Source of the DNA: RHKX01 sp041393495 | Lineage (GTDB): Bacteria; Actinomycetota; Thermoleophilia; Solirubrobacterales; 70-9 | Reading direction: 5' to 3' | NCBI GenBank assembly: GCA_041393495.1 | Contig: JAWKKA010000010.1 | Location: 62,001-126,000, forward strand | DNA: 64,000 nt | Part shown: in pieces, positions 1 to 9,342 of the stretch | Layout: each line of letters starts with the position of its first letter | Numbering within the stretch: position 1 is the first letter of the stretch | Notes under the pieces: model-generated | Told to the model about the DNA's origin: nothing | The model's database searches: none | What the model saw: the letters and a program-made list of their open reading frames with translations, nothing else | Made by a program: the position numbers and the translations under genes

Positions 1-774
1 GAGCGGCAGGATGCAGTGGCGGCCGACGAGGTCGCGGTAGCGCTCGTCGCCGGGATTGACGGCGACGGCGGTGTCGGCGAGCATCGTCTCCGGGCGGACC
101 GTCGCGACCGTCAGCACCCGGTCGGATCCCTCGATGGGGTAGTCGATCCGAAACAGCGTGTCGGTGACCTCGCGGTTCTCGACCTCGAGGTCGCTGATCG
201 CCGAGTGCGAGCCCGGGTCCCAGTTGACCATGTAGTTGTCGCGGTAGATCAGGCCCTTCTCGTAGAGGGCGACGAAGACGCGGTGGACGGCGGCCACGTA
301 ACCGTCGTCGAGGGTGAAGCGCTCGTGCGCGAAGTCGCCGGAGGCGCCGAGCCGCTTGAGCTGCTCGATGATCCGCCCGCCGTACTGCTCGCGCCACTCC
401 CAGACCCGCTCGACGAAGCCCTCGCGACCGAGCTCGTGGCGGTCGAGGCCCTCCCTGCGGAGCTCCTTCTCGACGACCGACTGGGTCGCGATCCCGGCGT
501 GGTCGGTGCCGATGATCCACTTGACACGGCGCCCGGCCATGCGCTGGCGGCGAACCAGCGTGTCCTGGATCGTGTTGTTGAGGCCGTGGCCCATGTGCAG
601 CGAGCCGGTCACGTTCGGCGGCGGGATCGCGATCGAGTAGTTCTCCGCCGCCGTCCCCTCCGGCTCCGGCGTGAAGTACCCCCGCTCGGCCCACTCCGCG
701 TAGACGCGCCCCTCGACCTCGGCGGGGTCGTAGCGGGTCGTCGACTCGAGCTTGGCGCGGCGGGCGGCGTCCAT
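1..774 (-). CDS. valS: Valine--tRNA ligase, N-terminal part (cut by window edge)
   Basis: Class I aminoacyl-tRNA synthetase that charges tRNA-Val in the cytoplasm. The first 258 codons are present, reading leftward off the window. The start at 774 gives MDAARRAKLESTTRYDPAEV. About residue 45 the class I HIGH-type signature PPPNVTGSLHMGH is visible, followed by the ValS-typical KWIIGTDHAGIATQSVVEK. The frame is open to base 1 without a stop. It is the last member of the leftward tig-clpP-clpX-valS block and is separated from clpX by a DUF559 gene and an opposite-strand secreted-protein gene. Identity is firm; only the C-terminal catalytic and anticodon-binding parts are missing because of the window edge. 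Confidence 0.95.
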   Translation of the reverse strand, partial: MDAARRAKLESTTRYDPAEVEGRVYAEWAERGYFTPEPEGTAAENYSIAIPPPNVTGSLHMGHGLNNTIQDTLVRRQRMAGRRVKWIIGTDHAGIATQSVVEKELRREGLDRHELGREGFVERVWEWREQYGGRIIEQLKRLGASGDFAHERFTLDDGYVAAVHRVFVALYEKGLIYRDNYMVNWDPGSHSAISDLEVENREVTDTLFRIDYPIEGSDRVLTVATVRPETMLADTAVAVNPGDERYRDLVGRHCILPL

Positions 775-1039
775 GCCGGCGATGTTATTGGCGCGGCACC
801 GGCTTCCACGGGATCGACGACCGCGGCGGCGGCGCTCCCCCGCCGGATCGACACCCGGCGGCCGGCGCTCCCGCCACCGGATCGACACCCGGCGGCCGCG
901 TCGTCACCACAATCCGCGGCAACCGCCAGCGTGCTTGACGGTCGCCCTGGCCGCGGATAGATTCCATCGCAGGCACTCACCGGGGGCGTCGGTGGAGGTC
1001 ATCGGCTTGGCGCCCCCGCGACCAAGGGAGGCACGGAGC

Positions 1040-1486
1040 ATGAGGAGGATCGTTCCGCTCGCCGCCGTCGGCGTCGCTGCGCTGCTGTTGGCAGCCCTCG
1101 CCCTCGGCGCGACCAAGCACTACAGCGGCGCCGACCGGGACCCGGCGTGCGAGGCCGGCAACTGCACGGTCACGTTCAACGCGAAGGTGAAGAAGGGGAA
1201 GGTGAAGTCGGTCAGCCGGTTCGTTTTCGACGCCGTCCCGATCACCTGTGACGAAGGCGACTTCACGGTCAGCAACCCGGATGTCCCGGTGAACGGGATG
1301 AAGGTCGACAAGCAGCGAAAGTTCGAGGGTGTCTGGGACGGCCCGAACAACCAGAAGATCAGCGTCACCGGGAAGTTCTCGAAGGACTGGAAGACGGCGA
1401 AGGGGACGCTGCGGGACCGGGGCGACTTCCCGCCATCGGCGAGCGGCTGCACGACCGGCCTCGACCACTGGAAGGCGAGCCGCTAG
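1040..1486 (+). CDS. Small secreted protein, paralogue A (two conserved Cys, unknown function)
   Basis: 148 residues with a clear N-terminal signal segment (MRRIVPLAAVGVAALLLAAL, then a small-residue cleavage region). The start at 1040 is supported by an AAGGGAGG ribosome site 8 nt upstream; longer in-frame starts run through low-complexity sequence. The mature part is Lys-rich and has the pattern V-x(2)-F-x-F-x(2)-VP-x(2)-C, later ISVTGKF, an A-x-GTL motif and a final Cys followed by HWKAS. The same pattern is visible in the proteins at 4586-5002 and 5866-6315, so I take the three as a local paralogous family. It lies opposite to and between valS and clpX. I do not recognise a named domain. 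Export is inferred from the signal segment. Confidence 0.8.
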   Translation: MRRIVPLAAVGVAALLLAALALGATKHYSGADRDPACEAGNCTVTFNAKVKKGKVKSVSRFVFDAVPITCDEGDFTVSNPDVPVNGMKVDKQRKFEGVWDGPNNQKISVTGKFSKDWKTAKGTLRDRGDFPPSASGCTTGLDHWKASR

Positions 1487-1647
1487 GTCGGACCGACCCG
1501 AGCCGCGCCACGTAGCGGGCCGCGCCGCCCGGTGAGCCAGGCTGCCAGGGGACGCGCCCGCCAGACGAGCTGCGGGCCGCCAAGCGAGCCGCGCGGCGAG
1601 GGTGAGTTGCGCGCCGCCATGGGAGCCGCGCGGCGAGGTGAGTCGAA

Positions 1648-1780
1648 CCTCCGGGCGAGCCACGCCTCCGGGTGAGTCGAGCCTCCGGGTGAGTCGAGCC
1701 TCCGGGTGGGCCACGCCTCCGGGTGGGCCGCGCCTCCGGGTGAGTCGAGCCTCCGGGTGAGCCACGCCTTCAGGTGACCT
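1648..1780. repeat. 17-bp tandem repeat array, about 7.8 copies
   Basis: The unit CCTCCGGGTGAGTCGAG and close variants repeats with an exact 17-bp period from 1648, ending in a decayed partial copy. The period is not a multiple of three and the array lies in the 336-bp gap between the secreted-protein gene ending at 1486 and the stop of the DUF559 gene at 1823, so it is non-coding. The preceding 150 bp (about 1495-1647) carry looser GAGCCGCGC-like repeats. I see no gene in the gap. Confidence 0.9.
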
Positions 1781-1822
1781 ACCCCACCGCCCGACGAGCG
1801 CGTCCGGCAGGACCGTGCGGGG

Positions 1823-2770
1823 TCACATCCCCAGGAGGATGCGAAGGTCGGCGTCGAGCTCATCGGGCCGCAGGTCGAGGTCGGCCGAGGTGACGCGCAC
1901 CGGCTCCCACCCGTGCACGCGAAGCCGACGGTCGCGGCGGCGATCGGAGTCGAAGGTGAGCGGCGCCAGGTGCGGGTCGCGGCCGTCCGCCTCCAACGCC
2001 ACCCGTTGAGCGCGCCAAAGGACGTCGGGCTCGATCCATTCGTCGCCAACCCGCAGCGCGACGTTCGATTCCCAGACAGGGAACCCGCGAGCCCGGAGGA
2101 AGGCATGGACGCGAACCTCGAGCGGCGAGCGGACCCGGTCGCCGGCGCCGAGGCGGACGAGAAGGCGGCGAAAGACGCCCGCTCCCTTGCGGTGGGCGTT
2201 GCGGCCGAGGCAGGCGCGGAGCTCCCGCTCGGTCACGATCCCGAGCACGAATCCCTCATCGGCCGCCCTGGCGAGCGACGTGGAGCCGAGGGTCGTGGCG
2301 AGATCGAAGAGGGTCTGGGCCGGGGTCGTGAGCGGAAGGCGGTCGCGAGTGGTCAGAGACGCGGGATCGAGAGCGCGGGCATGGACGCGAATCCCGTCGC
2401 GGCGGGGTAGGCGCCGGTGTGTCGTGACATCGACGACGAGCGGGGCGTGGCGCGCCATCCGGTGCTCAGCCGCGGCCGAGAGGTGGCTGACTGCGCCGTC
2501 GCCACCGATGGCGAGCAGGGCGGCCCAGTGCCGGGCGCGGGCGTCGGAGCGGTGATCGATCGCGTAGACGCCCCTGTGCAGGCGGATCAGCCTCCCGGCG
2601 CGGAGACGGGCCTTGATCGCGGCCACCGTGATCCCGGCAGCGAGGAGCTGCCCCCGGCTGACCCGCCCCGCCTGGCGACTCGCGATTTCGGCGATGACCC
2701 GATCGAAGTCCGCGCGGAGAATGCACGATTTGGGTCGTTCTGCGACCCCTTTCTTGCGTTCTTCGACCAC
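1823..2770 (-). CDS. AbiEi-like winged-helix plus DUF559/Vsr-fold protein
   Basis: About 315 residues. The N-terminal third has a winged-helix module of the type IV antitoxin AbiEi kind (VSRGQLLAAGITVAAIKARL, then LIRLHRGVYAI). The C-terminal part has a DUF559/very-short-patch-repair-like nuclease fold with the acidic segment EWIEPDVLWRAQRVALEADG and a basic RRRDRRLRVHGWEPVRVT tail. This pairing is common in Solirubrobacterales, often in many copies per genome; its function is unknown and no toxin partner sits beside it. The start is uncertain: the longer ATG at 2872 lies inside a 19-bp tandem repeat, so I use the GTG at 2770. The first codons even then overlap a dispersed hairpin element, so the true start could be later. 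Confidence 0.75.
   Translation of the reverse strand: MVEERKKGVAERPKSCILRADFDRVIAEIASRQAGRVSRGQLLAAGITVAAIKARLRAGRLIRLHRGVYAIDHRSDARARHWAALLAIGGDGAVSHLSAAAEHRMARHAPLVVDVTTHRRLPRRDGIRVHARALDPASLTTRDRLPLTTPAQTLFDLATTLGSTSLARAADEGFVLGIVTERELRACLGRNAHRKGAGVFRRLLVRLGAGDRVRSPLEVRVHAFLRARGFPVWESNVALRVGDEWIEPDVLWRAQRVALEADGRDPHLAPLTFDSDRRRDRRLRVHGWEPVRVTSADLDLRPDELDADLRILLGM
2719..2761. repeat. 43-bp dispersed hairpin element, copy 1
   Basis: On the + strand it begins GAATGCACGATT and ends TTTCTTGCGTTC, enclosing the perfect stem GGGTCG / CGACCC. A second copy of identical length lies at 14786-14828 with the same ends but a different, still complementary stem (GGGCGT / ACGCCC). Outer arms GAATGCA and TGCGTTC are also nearly complementary. 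It overlaps the 5' end of the annotated DUF559 gene. Function unknown; see findings. Confidence 0.8.
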
Positions 2771-2859
2771 GGCACGACCGTCGCGCCTCCGCCGATACCG
2801 ATCAACCCCTCTCCCGCACCGCCCTGTGACAATTTCGCGCCGAATCGCGCACGGGGTGT

Positions 2860-2916
2860 CCGGCCCGCGCATGGATTGCCGGCCCGCGCATGGATTGCCG
2901 GCCCACGCGTAGATTG
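2860..2916. repeat. 19-bp tandem repeat, three copies
   Basis: Three copies of CCGGCCCGCGCATGGATTG at 2860, 2879 and 2898, the last with two changes. They continue into degenerate CCCGGCCCGCG-rich sequence up to the clpX stop at 3057. The array supplies the ATG at 2872 that would otherwise look like a start for the leftward DUF559 gene. I see no gene between 2771 and 3056. Confidence 0.85.
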
Positions 2917-3056
2917 CCCGGCCCGCGTTGGGGCGCTCTCTCCGCCTGGCCGACGACCGGCCGCGGCCTCGACCCGGCCGGTGCGTACGCGCTCTCTCGG
3001 CCCGGCCCGCGGCCTGCCCCCGGCCCGCGGCTCATGCCCGGCCCCCGGCCCCGTGC

Positions 3057-4356
<1,300 letters not shown>

Positions 4357-4585
4357 GGCTTCTTTCCTTCGCCTTCGGAGTGGATACGAAACCCGCGCCG
4401 AAGGTTACGGAACCCCCCACGGCGCGAACAAGGGGCAGTTACGCGCCCGCGCCGCCTCTCCCTGCAAGCGCCCCGTGACTTGCACGCCGCCACCGACCGT
4501 GGACGTCGCTTGCGGGTGGGTCGGCCGGCGAATATCGTGTCGGCCCCAAGCGACGGCCGGCCGGAGGCCGGCGGAGGGAGCTCCG

Positions 4586-5002
4586 ATGATCCGTTTTCGT
4601 TCGACGCCGGGCCGTGCCCTCGCGACCCTGGCCGCCGGCGCGACCATCGCCGCCGGGGTCGCCGGCCCCGCGGCGGCCGCACCGAAGCCGGCGTTCCCGC
4701 TCAGCTTCATCGGGGTCTATCGCAACGGGGTCCCGATCAAGGTGAAGAAGTTCCAGTTCAGCGGGGTCCCGGTGAGCTGCAGGCAAGGCCCGACGACCTA
4801 CGGCACCTCGAGACCGCTCCCGACGATGAAGGTCAAGGCATTCGAGTTCGGGGGGACGTTCAGGCGCAAGGGCACGACGATCAGGGTCACCGGCAAGTAC
4901 AAGCGGAACCTCTCGGCGGCGACCGGCACCCTGAAGGTCACCGGCAAGGTCGGTAGCTACACGAGCTGTCGCAGCGGCAAGCTGCGCTGGAAGGCGGCCT
5001 GA
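4586..5002 (+). CDS. Small secreted protein, paralogue B (two conserved Cys, unknown function)
   Basis: 138 residues with a signal peptide (basic start, then ALATLAAGATIAAGVAGPAA). ATG 4586 follows GGAGGGAG. The mature protein shows KVKKFQFSGVPVSC, a TIRVTGKY strand, the ATGTLKVTGK motif and a final Cys followed by LRWKAA. These match paralogue A in order and spacing, which suggests one small, mostly beta domain with a disulphide. It sits alone on the + strand between the leftward clpP and clpX genes. No named family recognised; export is inferred. Confidence 0.8.
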   Translation: MIRFRSTPGRALATLAAGATIAAGVAGPAAAAPKPAFPLSFIGVYRNGVPIKVKKFQFSGVPVSCRQGPTTYGTSRPLPTMKVKAFEFGGTFRRKGTTIRVTGKYKRNLSAATGTLKVTGKVGSYTSCRSGKLRWKAA

Positions 5003-5113
5003 GCCGCGGCGAGGCGGGCGGCGAAGCGGTCGCCACGGCGATCGCCGGCCGCGAGGCGGGCGCCGACGCCGAGCCGTGTCGTCACCGGCGCGTGGCCCTC
5101 ACGGGCGCGTCGC

Positions 5114-5698
5114 TCAGCGGTTCTCGATCACCCGGTCGACGATGTTGTACTCGACCGCCTCCTCGGCGCTCATGAAGTAGTCGCGCTCGGTGTCGCGCTT
5201 GACGCGCTCGATGTCCTGGCCGGTGTGCTTGGCGATGATCTCGTCGAGGCGCCGGCGAATGTCGATGATCTCCTTCGCGTGGATCTCGATGTCGGTCGCC
5301 TGTCCCTGAAAGCCGCCCGAGACCTGGTGGATGAGGATCTTCGAGTTCGGCGTCGCCATCCGCTTGCCGGCGGCCCCGCCGCCGAGCAGCGTCGCCCCCA
5401 TGCTCATCGCGATCCCGACGCAGATCGTCTGCACGTCGGGCTTGATGTACTGCATCGTGTCGTAGATCGCCAGGCCCGCGTAGACCGAGCCGCCCGGCGA
5501 GTTGATGTACATCGAGATGTCCTTGTCGGGATCCTCGGACTCGAGGTGGATGAGCTGGGCGACGATCAGGTTGGCGATGTCGTCGGTGACCGGCGTGCCG
5601 AGGAAGATGATCCGCTCGTTGAGCAGGCGCGAGTAGATGTCGAACGCGCGCTCGCCGCGCGAGGTCTGCTCGACCACCATCGGGACCATCGGGCTCAT
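5114..5698 (-). CDS. clpP: ATP-dependent Clp protease proteolytic subunit
   Basis: 194-residue serine protease that forms the tetradecameric Clp barrel with ClpX. Catalytic Ser99 lies in GIAMSMGATLLGGG, His124 in KILIHQVSGG, and Asp173 in ERDYFMSAEEA. Other family blocks are RIIFLGTPV near the N-terminus and INSPGGSVYAGLAIYD. Length is typical, with a short propeptide-like start (MSPMVPMVVEQTSRGERAFD). A TAGACT box 9 nt before ATG 5698 suggests leaderless or near-leaderless transcription. In most bacteria clpP is directly followed by clpX; here an opposite-strand secreted-protein gene lies between them. Confidence 0.97.
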   Translation of the reverse strand: MSPMVPMVVEQTSRGERAFDIYSRLLNERIIFLGTPVTDDIANLIVAQLIHLESEDPDKDISMYINSPGGSVYAGLAIYDTMQYIKPDVQTICVGIAMSMGATLLGGGAAGKRMATPNSKILIHQVSGGFQGQATDIEIHAKEIIDIRRRLDEIIAKHTGQDIERVKRDTERDYFMSAEEAVEYNIVDRVIENR

Positions 5699-5865
5699 CG
5701 GCGCGGCAGTCTATAGAAGCCCCCGCCCGGGCCAAGCGGCGTCGTCAGCCGTGATCCGCTGCTAGGTTGGGGCGCGGCCGCAGCGGAGGGCGGCCGGGGA
5801 CTGGAGCGCAACCGTTGGCGCCTTCGCGAGTTAGGGGTCGGGCAACGACCTCCGAAGGGAGAACG

Positions 5866-6315
5866 ATGAAGAGAAGGACGACCATTGCGATCGCTCTCGC
5901 CGTCGCCGCCTCGCTGGCCCTCGCGGGAACGGCCCAGGCCGGCTCGAAGTGGATCCGCCAGACCGGTCAGATCGTCGGCGACAGCGCCACGTCCGTGAAG
6001 CTGCGCGTCAAGGTCAGAAACGGCCAGCCGGAGAAGATCTCGGGCTTCGTGGCGAGCGACGTCCTGACCCGCTGCGGGGCGAAGCGGAACCCGCGGCGGT
6101 TCCAGTACTCGGCCCTGAACCCGATTCCGGTCCATGCCGACGACAGCTTCAACACGGTCCTCCTCGACGACTCGATCGGCCTGCGGATCTCGCTCGTAGG
6201 CGTCGTCAAGAGGCACGGCGCCGCGGTCGTCGGGACGATCAAGACGAACCGCTTCGAGCCCGGCAAGAACCAGACCTGCAAGGTCCCGAAGCAGAAGTTC
6301 AAGACCGCGAAGTAG
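5866..6315 (+). CDS. Small secreted protein, paralogue C (two Cys, unknown function)
   Basis: 149 residues. The signal peptide is obvious (MKRRTTIAIALAVAASLALA, then GTAQA). ATG 5866 is preceded by GAAGGGAGA. The mature region is basic and has EKISGFVASDVLTRC, a long middle strand LRISLVGVVKR, the motif AVVGTIKTNR and a second Cys near the end (NQTCKVPKQKFKTAK). Order and spacing resemble paralogues A and B, although identity is low by eye. It lies opposite the leftward tig-clpP operon, exactly in the tig/clpP gap. Unknown function. Confidence 0.8.
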   Translation: MKRRTTIAIALAVAASLALAGTAQAGSKWIRQTGQIVGDSATSVKLRVKVRNGQPEKISGFVASDVLTRCGAKRNPRRFQYSALNPIPVHADDSFNTVLLDDSIGLRISLVGVVKRHGAAVVGTIKTNRFEPGKNQTCKVPKQKFKTAK

Positions 6316-6378
6316 CCGCGAGCCAGCCGCAGGGGGCCGATCGACCGTCAGGCGTCGGCGCCGGACGGACGTCGGCTC

Positions 6379-6556
6379 GCGTCGGGCGTCGGACGTCGCG
6401 TCGGGCGTCGGACGTCGCGTCGGGCGTCGGACGTCGGTCGGGCGTCGCGTCGGGCGTCGGTCGGGCGGCGGCGTCGCGTCGGCCCCGGCGTCGGTCGGGC
6501 GGCGGCGTGGCGTCGGTCGGGCGTCGGGGTCGACCGGGCGTCGGGGCCGCGCCGGG
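6379..6556. repeat. 19-bp tandem repeat decaying into GTCGGGCG-rich array
   Basis: Three perfect copies of GCGTCGGGCGTCGGACGTC at 6379, 6398 and 6417, then partial units (GGTCGGGCGTC, GCGTCGGGCGGCG) to about 6556, just before the tig stop at 6569. The array fills the gap between the convergent paralogue C gene and tig. Sequence is unrelated to the 19-bp repeat at 2860. Confidence 0.85.
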
Positions 6557-6568
6557 ACGGCGCTTCCC

Positions 6569-7975
6569 TCAGTCCTCGTCGCCGGGGGTCCAGAGCTCCC
6601 CGGCGGCGGCGCCGGCCCGCTCCTCGTCCTCGGGCGTCCAGAGCTTCTCGCGGGCCGCCGCGCGCTCGAGCGGGATCGGCTCGGCCTGCTCGACGATCAG
6701 CTCGGCGGCCTTGCGCATCCGGATCTCCTCGACGAGCAGGGCGTCGCGGCCCTCGGCGCGGATCCGCTTCAGGAGCTTCTCGGGCTTGCCCTTCTCGCCG
6801 GCCGGCGGCGCCAGGGCCTCGAGCAGCGCCTCATCCGTGACCTCGATCCCCTCCGCCTCGGCGACCGCGGCGAGGACGGCCTCACGCTTGAGGCCCGCCT
6901 CGGCGTCCCCGCGGGCATCGGCGATCGCCTCGTCGCGATCGGTGCCCTGGATCTTCAGGTAGGTCTCGGGGTCCATCCCGCGCTGCTGAAGCGAGCGCTC
7001 GACGCGCTCCCAGATCTCGGTCGCGCGCGCCGCAACGATCTCGTCGGGGAGGTCGATCTCGGCGTTGGCGACCGCCGCGTCGAGCGCGGCGTCGTGGAAC
7101 TGATGCTCGACCTGGTGCTCGGCCTGATGCAGCAGCCGCGACTCGATGTCGGCGCGCAGCTCCGCGAGCGTGTCGAAATCGGAGTTGTCGGCGGCGAAGT
7201 CGTCGTCGGGGTCGGGCAGCCGCTTCTCGCGCACCTCCTTGACCGTGACCTCGAAGCTCGCGTCCTTGCCGGCCAGGTGCTCGGCGTGGTAATCGCCGGG
7301 GAAGGTCACCTCGACCGTCCGCGCCTCCCCCGCCTCGACGCCGGTGAGCTGCTCGTTGAAGCCCTCGATCAGGGTCTCGGTCCCGAGCTCGAGCAGGAAG
7401 TCGATGGCGCTGCCGCCCTCGAACTCATCGCCATCGATCGAGCCCGTGTAGTCGATCAGGATGAAGTCGCCGTCCCCGGCGGCGCGATCGACGGTCTCGA
7501 GTCCGGCGAGGCTCTCGCGCATCCGCTCGATCTCGGCGTCGATCGCCTCGCTGGGCACCTCGGGCTCGGGGCGGCCGACCTCGAGGCCCTTGTAGTCGCC
7601 GAGCTTCGCCTTCGGCCTGATGCCGACCTCGATCGTGAACTCGAGCGGATCGCCGGCCGCGGGCGGCTCCGGCATGTCGAGCTTCGGGTCGCCGACCGGG
7701 CTCACGCCGGAGGCGATCATCGCCCGCTCGTACCACTCCGGGAGCCCCTCGCGCAACGCCTCCTCGAGCACCGCCTCGCGGCCGATCCGCTGGAGGACCA
7801 GCTGCGGCGGCACCTTGCCCTTGCGGAACCCCGGGACCTTCATCTCGCTCGCGAAGCTCCGCGCCGCCGACTGCAGGCGCCTGTCGACCTCCTCCGGGGG
7901 GACGGTCGCGGCGATCTTGACCTTCGACCCGGGAAGGTCGGTGATCTCGGTCCTGACTTCGGGCTGGGCCGGCAT
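6569..7975 (-). CDS. tig: Trigger factor, ribosome-associated chaperone and prolyl isomerase
   Basis: 468 residues. The ribosome-binding signature GFRKGKVP is at residues 49-56. It is followed by an FKBP-like isomerase domain starting near DFILIDYTGSIDGDEFEGG, and a long helical C-terminal arm domain with charged heptads. The acidic C-terminal tail (EDEERAGAAAGELW) is typical for actinobacteria. The leftward order tig-clpP-clpX matches the conserved bacterial arrangement. A TAAGGT box lies 9 nt upstream of ATG 7975. Function: folding of nascent chains at the exit tunnel. Confidence 0.97.
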   Translation of the reverse strand: MPAQPEVRTEITDLPGSKVKIAATVPPEEVDRRLQSAARSFASEMKVPGFRKGKVPPQLVLQRIGREAVLEEALREGLPEWYERAMIASGVSPVGDPKLDMPEPPAAGDPLEFTIEVGIRPKAKLGDYKGLEVGRPEPEVPSEAIDAEIERMRESLAGLETVDRAAGDGDFILIDYTGSIDGDEFEGGSAIDFLLELGTETLIEGFNEQLTGVEAGEARTVEVTFPGDYHAEHLAGKDASFEVTVKEVREKRLPDPDDDFAADNSDFDTLAELRADIESRLLHQAEHQVEHQFHDAALDAAVANAEIDLPDEIVAARATEIWERVERSLQQRGMDPETYLKIQGTDRDEAIADARGDAEAGLKREAVLAAVAEAEGIEVTDEALLEALAPPAGEKGKPEKLLKRIRAEGRDALLVEEIRMRKAAELIVEQAEPIPLERAAAREKLWTPEDEERAGAAAGELWTPGDED

Positions 7976-8050
7976 CGGGCGGGAACCTTAGAGGCTGGCT
8001 CGCGAACCCCGCGTCCGCGCCACGATCGCCGAGCCTCTACCGTTCCGGCG

Positions 8051-9208
8051 ATGAGCGCCACGGACAACGGCGGGCCCGCTCCCGGCCGCCTCGCGGTCGG
8101 GACCTGGAGCGGCGGCCACTTCATGAACTTCGGAGTGAGGATCGCCGAGGACCGGCTCGGGGCGGTGCTCCGCCCCGGCGACGGGATCACGACGGTGCTC
8201 AGCGCCGACACCTACGGGCAGGGCGAGGCCGATCGGATGCTCGGCCGGGCGCTGGTCGGGGTCGACCGCGGCGCCTACAGCCTGGTCGGGGCCGTCGGGC
8301 ACGACTTCTACGAGGGCGAGCGGGTCGGGCCGAAGGGCTTTCCGCGCTTCACCGACCCACGCCTGCGTGGCCCCGACGAGTACGGCGACTACCTGCGGAT
8401 GGCGACCGAGAGGAGCCTCGAGCGGCTCGGCCAGGACAGCTTCGACGTGCTGCTGCTCCACAACCCCGACCACACCGGCTACTCGTCGGAGGCGGTCTGG
8501 GACGGGATGGCGGCGCTGCGGGAGGACGGTCTCGCGTCCTCGATCGGCGTCGCCCCTGGCCCGGCGAACGGCTTCACGCTCGACCTGCTCGACTGCTTCG
8601 AACGCTTCGGCGAGCGGATTGATTGGGCGATGGTGATCCTCAACCCGCTCGAGCCGTGGCCCGGTGAGCTGGTCCTCGACGCCGCCGCCGATCGTGAGAT
8701 CGGCGTGATCACCAGGGTCGTCGACTTCGGCGGCCTGTTCTGGGGCGACGTCACCGAGATCGACGATCTCCCCCCCCACGACCACCGCCGCTTCCGGCCC
8801 GGCGGCTGGATCGAGGCCGGCAACGCGAAGATCGAGTCGATGCGGCCGATCGGCGAGAGTCACGGGCTGACCCCGCTGCAGCTCGCCTGCCAATGGAACC
8901 TCGCCCACCCCGCGGTCCGCTGCGTGGTCCCGACCCTGATCCAGGAGGCGGGCGCCGGCGCCCGCCCGATCGAGGACAAGCGCACCGAGCTCGCGGCGCT
9001 GCCCGAGCAGGCGCTCGAACCGGCCGACGTCGAGGAGATCCGCCGGATCGGCGACAACACCGGCTGCATGGCGCTGAAGGGCGCGAGCCCCGCCCACGAG
9101 GGCGAGCCGCTCGCCGACGCCTGGCCGCTCAGCCCCGAGCTCGTCGCCGCCGGCGCGCGCTGGGGGGTCGATCCCGAACGCGACCTGCTCCCCGCGCGAG
9201 CGGCTTGA
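8051..9208 (+). CDS. Aldo/keto reductase family oxidoreductase
   Basis: 385 residues with an AKR-type TIM barrel. Supporting segments are the N-terminal GTWSGGHFMNFG-like start, SADTYGQGEADRMLGRAL (the usual catalytic Asp/Tyr region), FDVLLLHNPD, IGVAPGPANGF, and a C-terminal LACQWNLAHPAVRCVVPTL cofactor segment. A TACCGT box stands 7 nt before ATG 8051, so transcription is probably leaderless. It faces away from tig. Substrate cannot be deduced; sugar- or aldehyde-type NADPH reductase is the family expectation. Confidence 0.85.
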   Translation: MSATDNGGPAPGRLAVGTWSGGHFMNFGVRIAEDRLGAVLRPGDGITTVLSADTYGQGEADRMLGRALVGVDRGAYSLVGAVGHDFYEGERVGPKGFPRFTDPRLRGPDEYGDYLRMATERSLERLGQDSFDVLLLHNPDHTGYSSEAVWDGMAALREDGLASSIGVAPGPANGFTLDLLDCFERFGERIDWAMVILNPLEPWPGELVLDAAADREIGVITRVVDFGGLFWGDVTEIDDLPPHDHRRFRPGGWIEAGNAKIESMRPIGESHGLTPLQLACQWNLAHPAVRCVVPTLIQEAGAGARPIEDKRTELAALPEQALEPADVEEIRRIGDNTGCMALKGASPAHEGEPLADAWPLSPELVAAGARWGVDPERDLLPARAA

Positions 9209-9339
9209 GCGCCCGCGACCGGGTCCTCGCGAGGTCGGTCAGCGGACCGGTCGGGCGCACGGCGGCGTTCGTCATCGATCTCGCCGTCGTCCTCTGGCGG
9301 ATCGCCCGTCGCGAGCACGCGCGGCCGCCCGGCCGCTGA
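9205..9339 (+). CDS. Possible 44-residue small protein translationally coupled to the aldo/keto reductase
   Basis: A TTG codon overlaps the reductase stop in the arrangement TTGA, the same overlap seen at three other clearer gene junctions in this window. The peptide starts (L)SARDRVLARSV and contains one hydrophobic stretch (TAAFVIDLAVVLW), followed by a basic end (RIARREHARPPGR). That is consistent with a single-pass or peripheral membrane microprotein. The evidence is position and composition only. Confidence 0.35.
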   Translation: MSARDRVLARSVSGPVGRTAAFVIDLAVVLWRIARREHARPPGR

Positions 9340-9342
9340 TCC

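Noticed and set aside
16..960. Long rightward open frame opposite valS
   Set aside because: Arg/Ala/Val/Asp-rich shadow of the valS reading frame; the leftward frame carries the class I synthetase motifs.
1823..2872. Type IV toxin-antitoxin system
   Set aside because: The AbiEi-like winged helix is present but no nucleotidyltransferase toxin gene is adjacent; the C-terminus is a DUF559 domain instead.
6379..6556. Possible CRISPR-like array
   Set aside because: Repeats are contiguous with no unique spacers; simple tandem repeat. The same applies to the other arrays.
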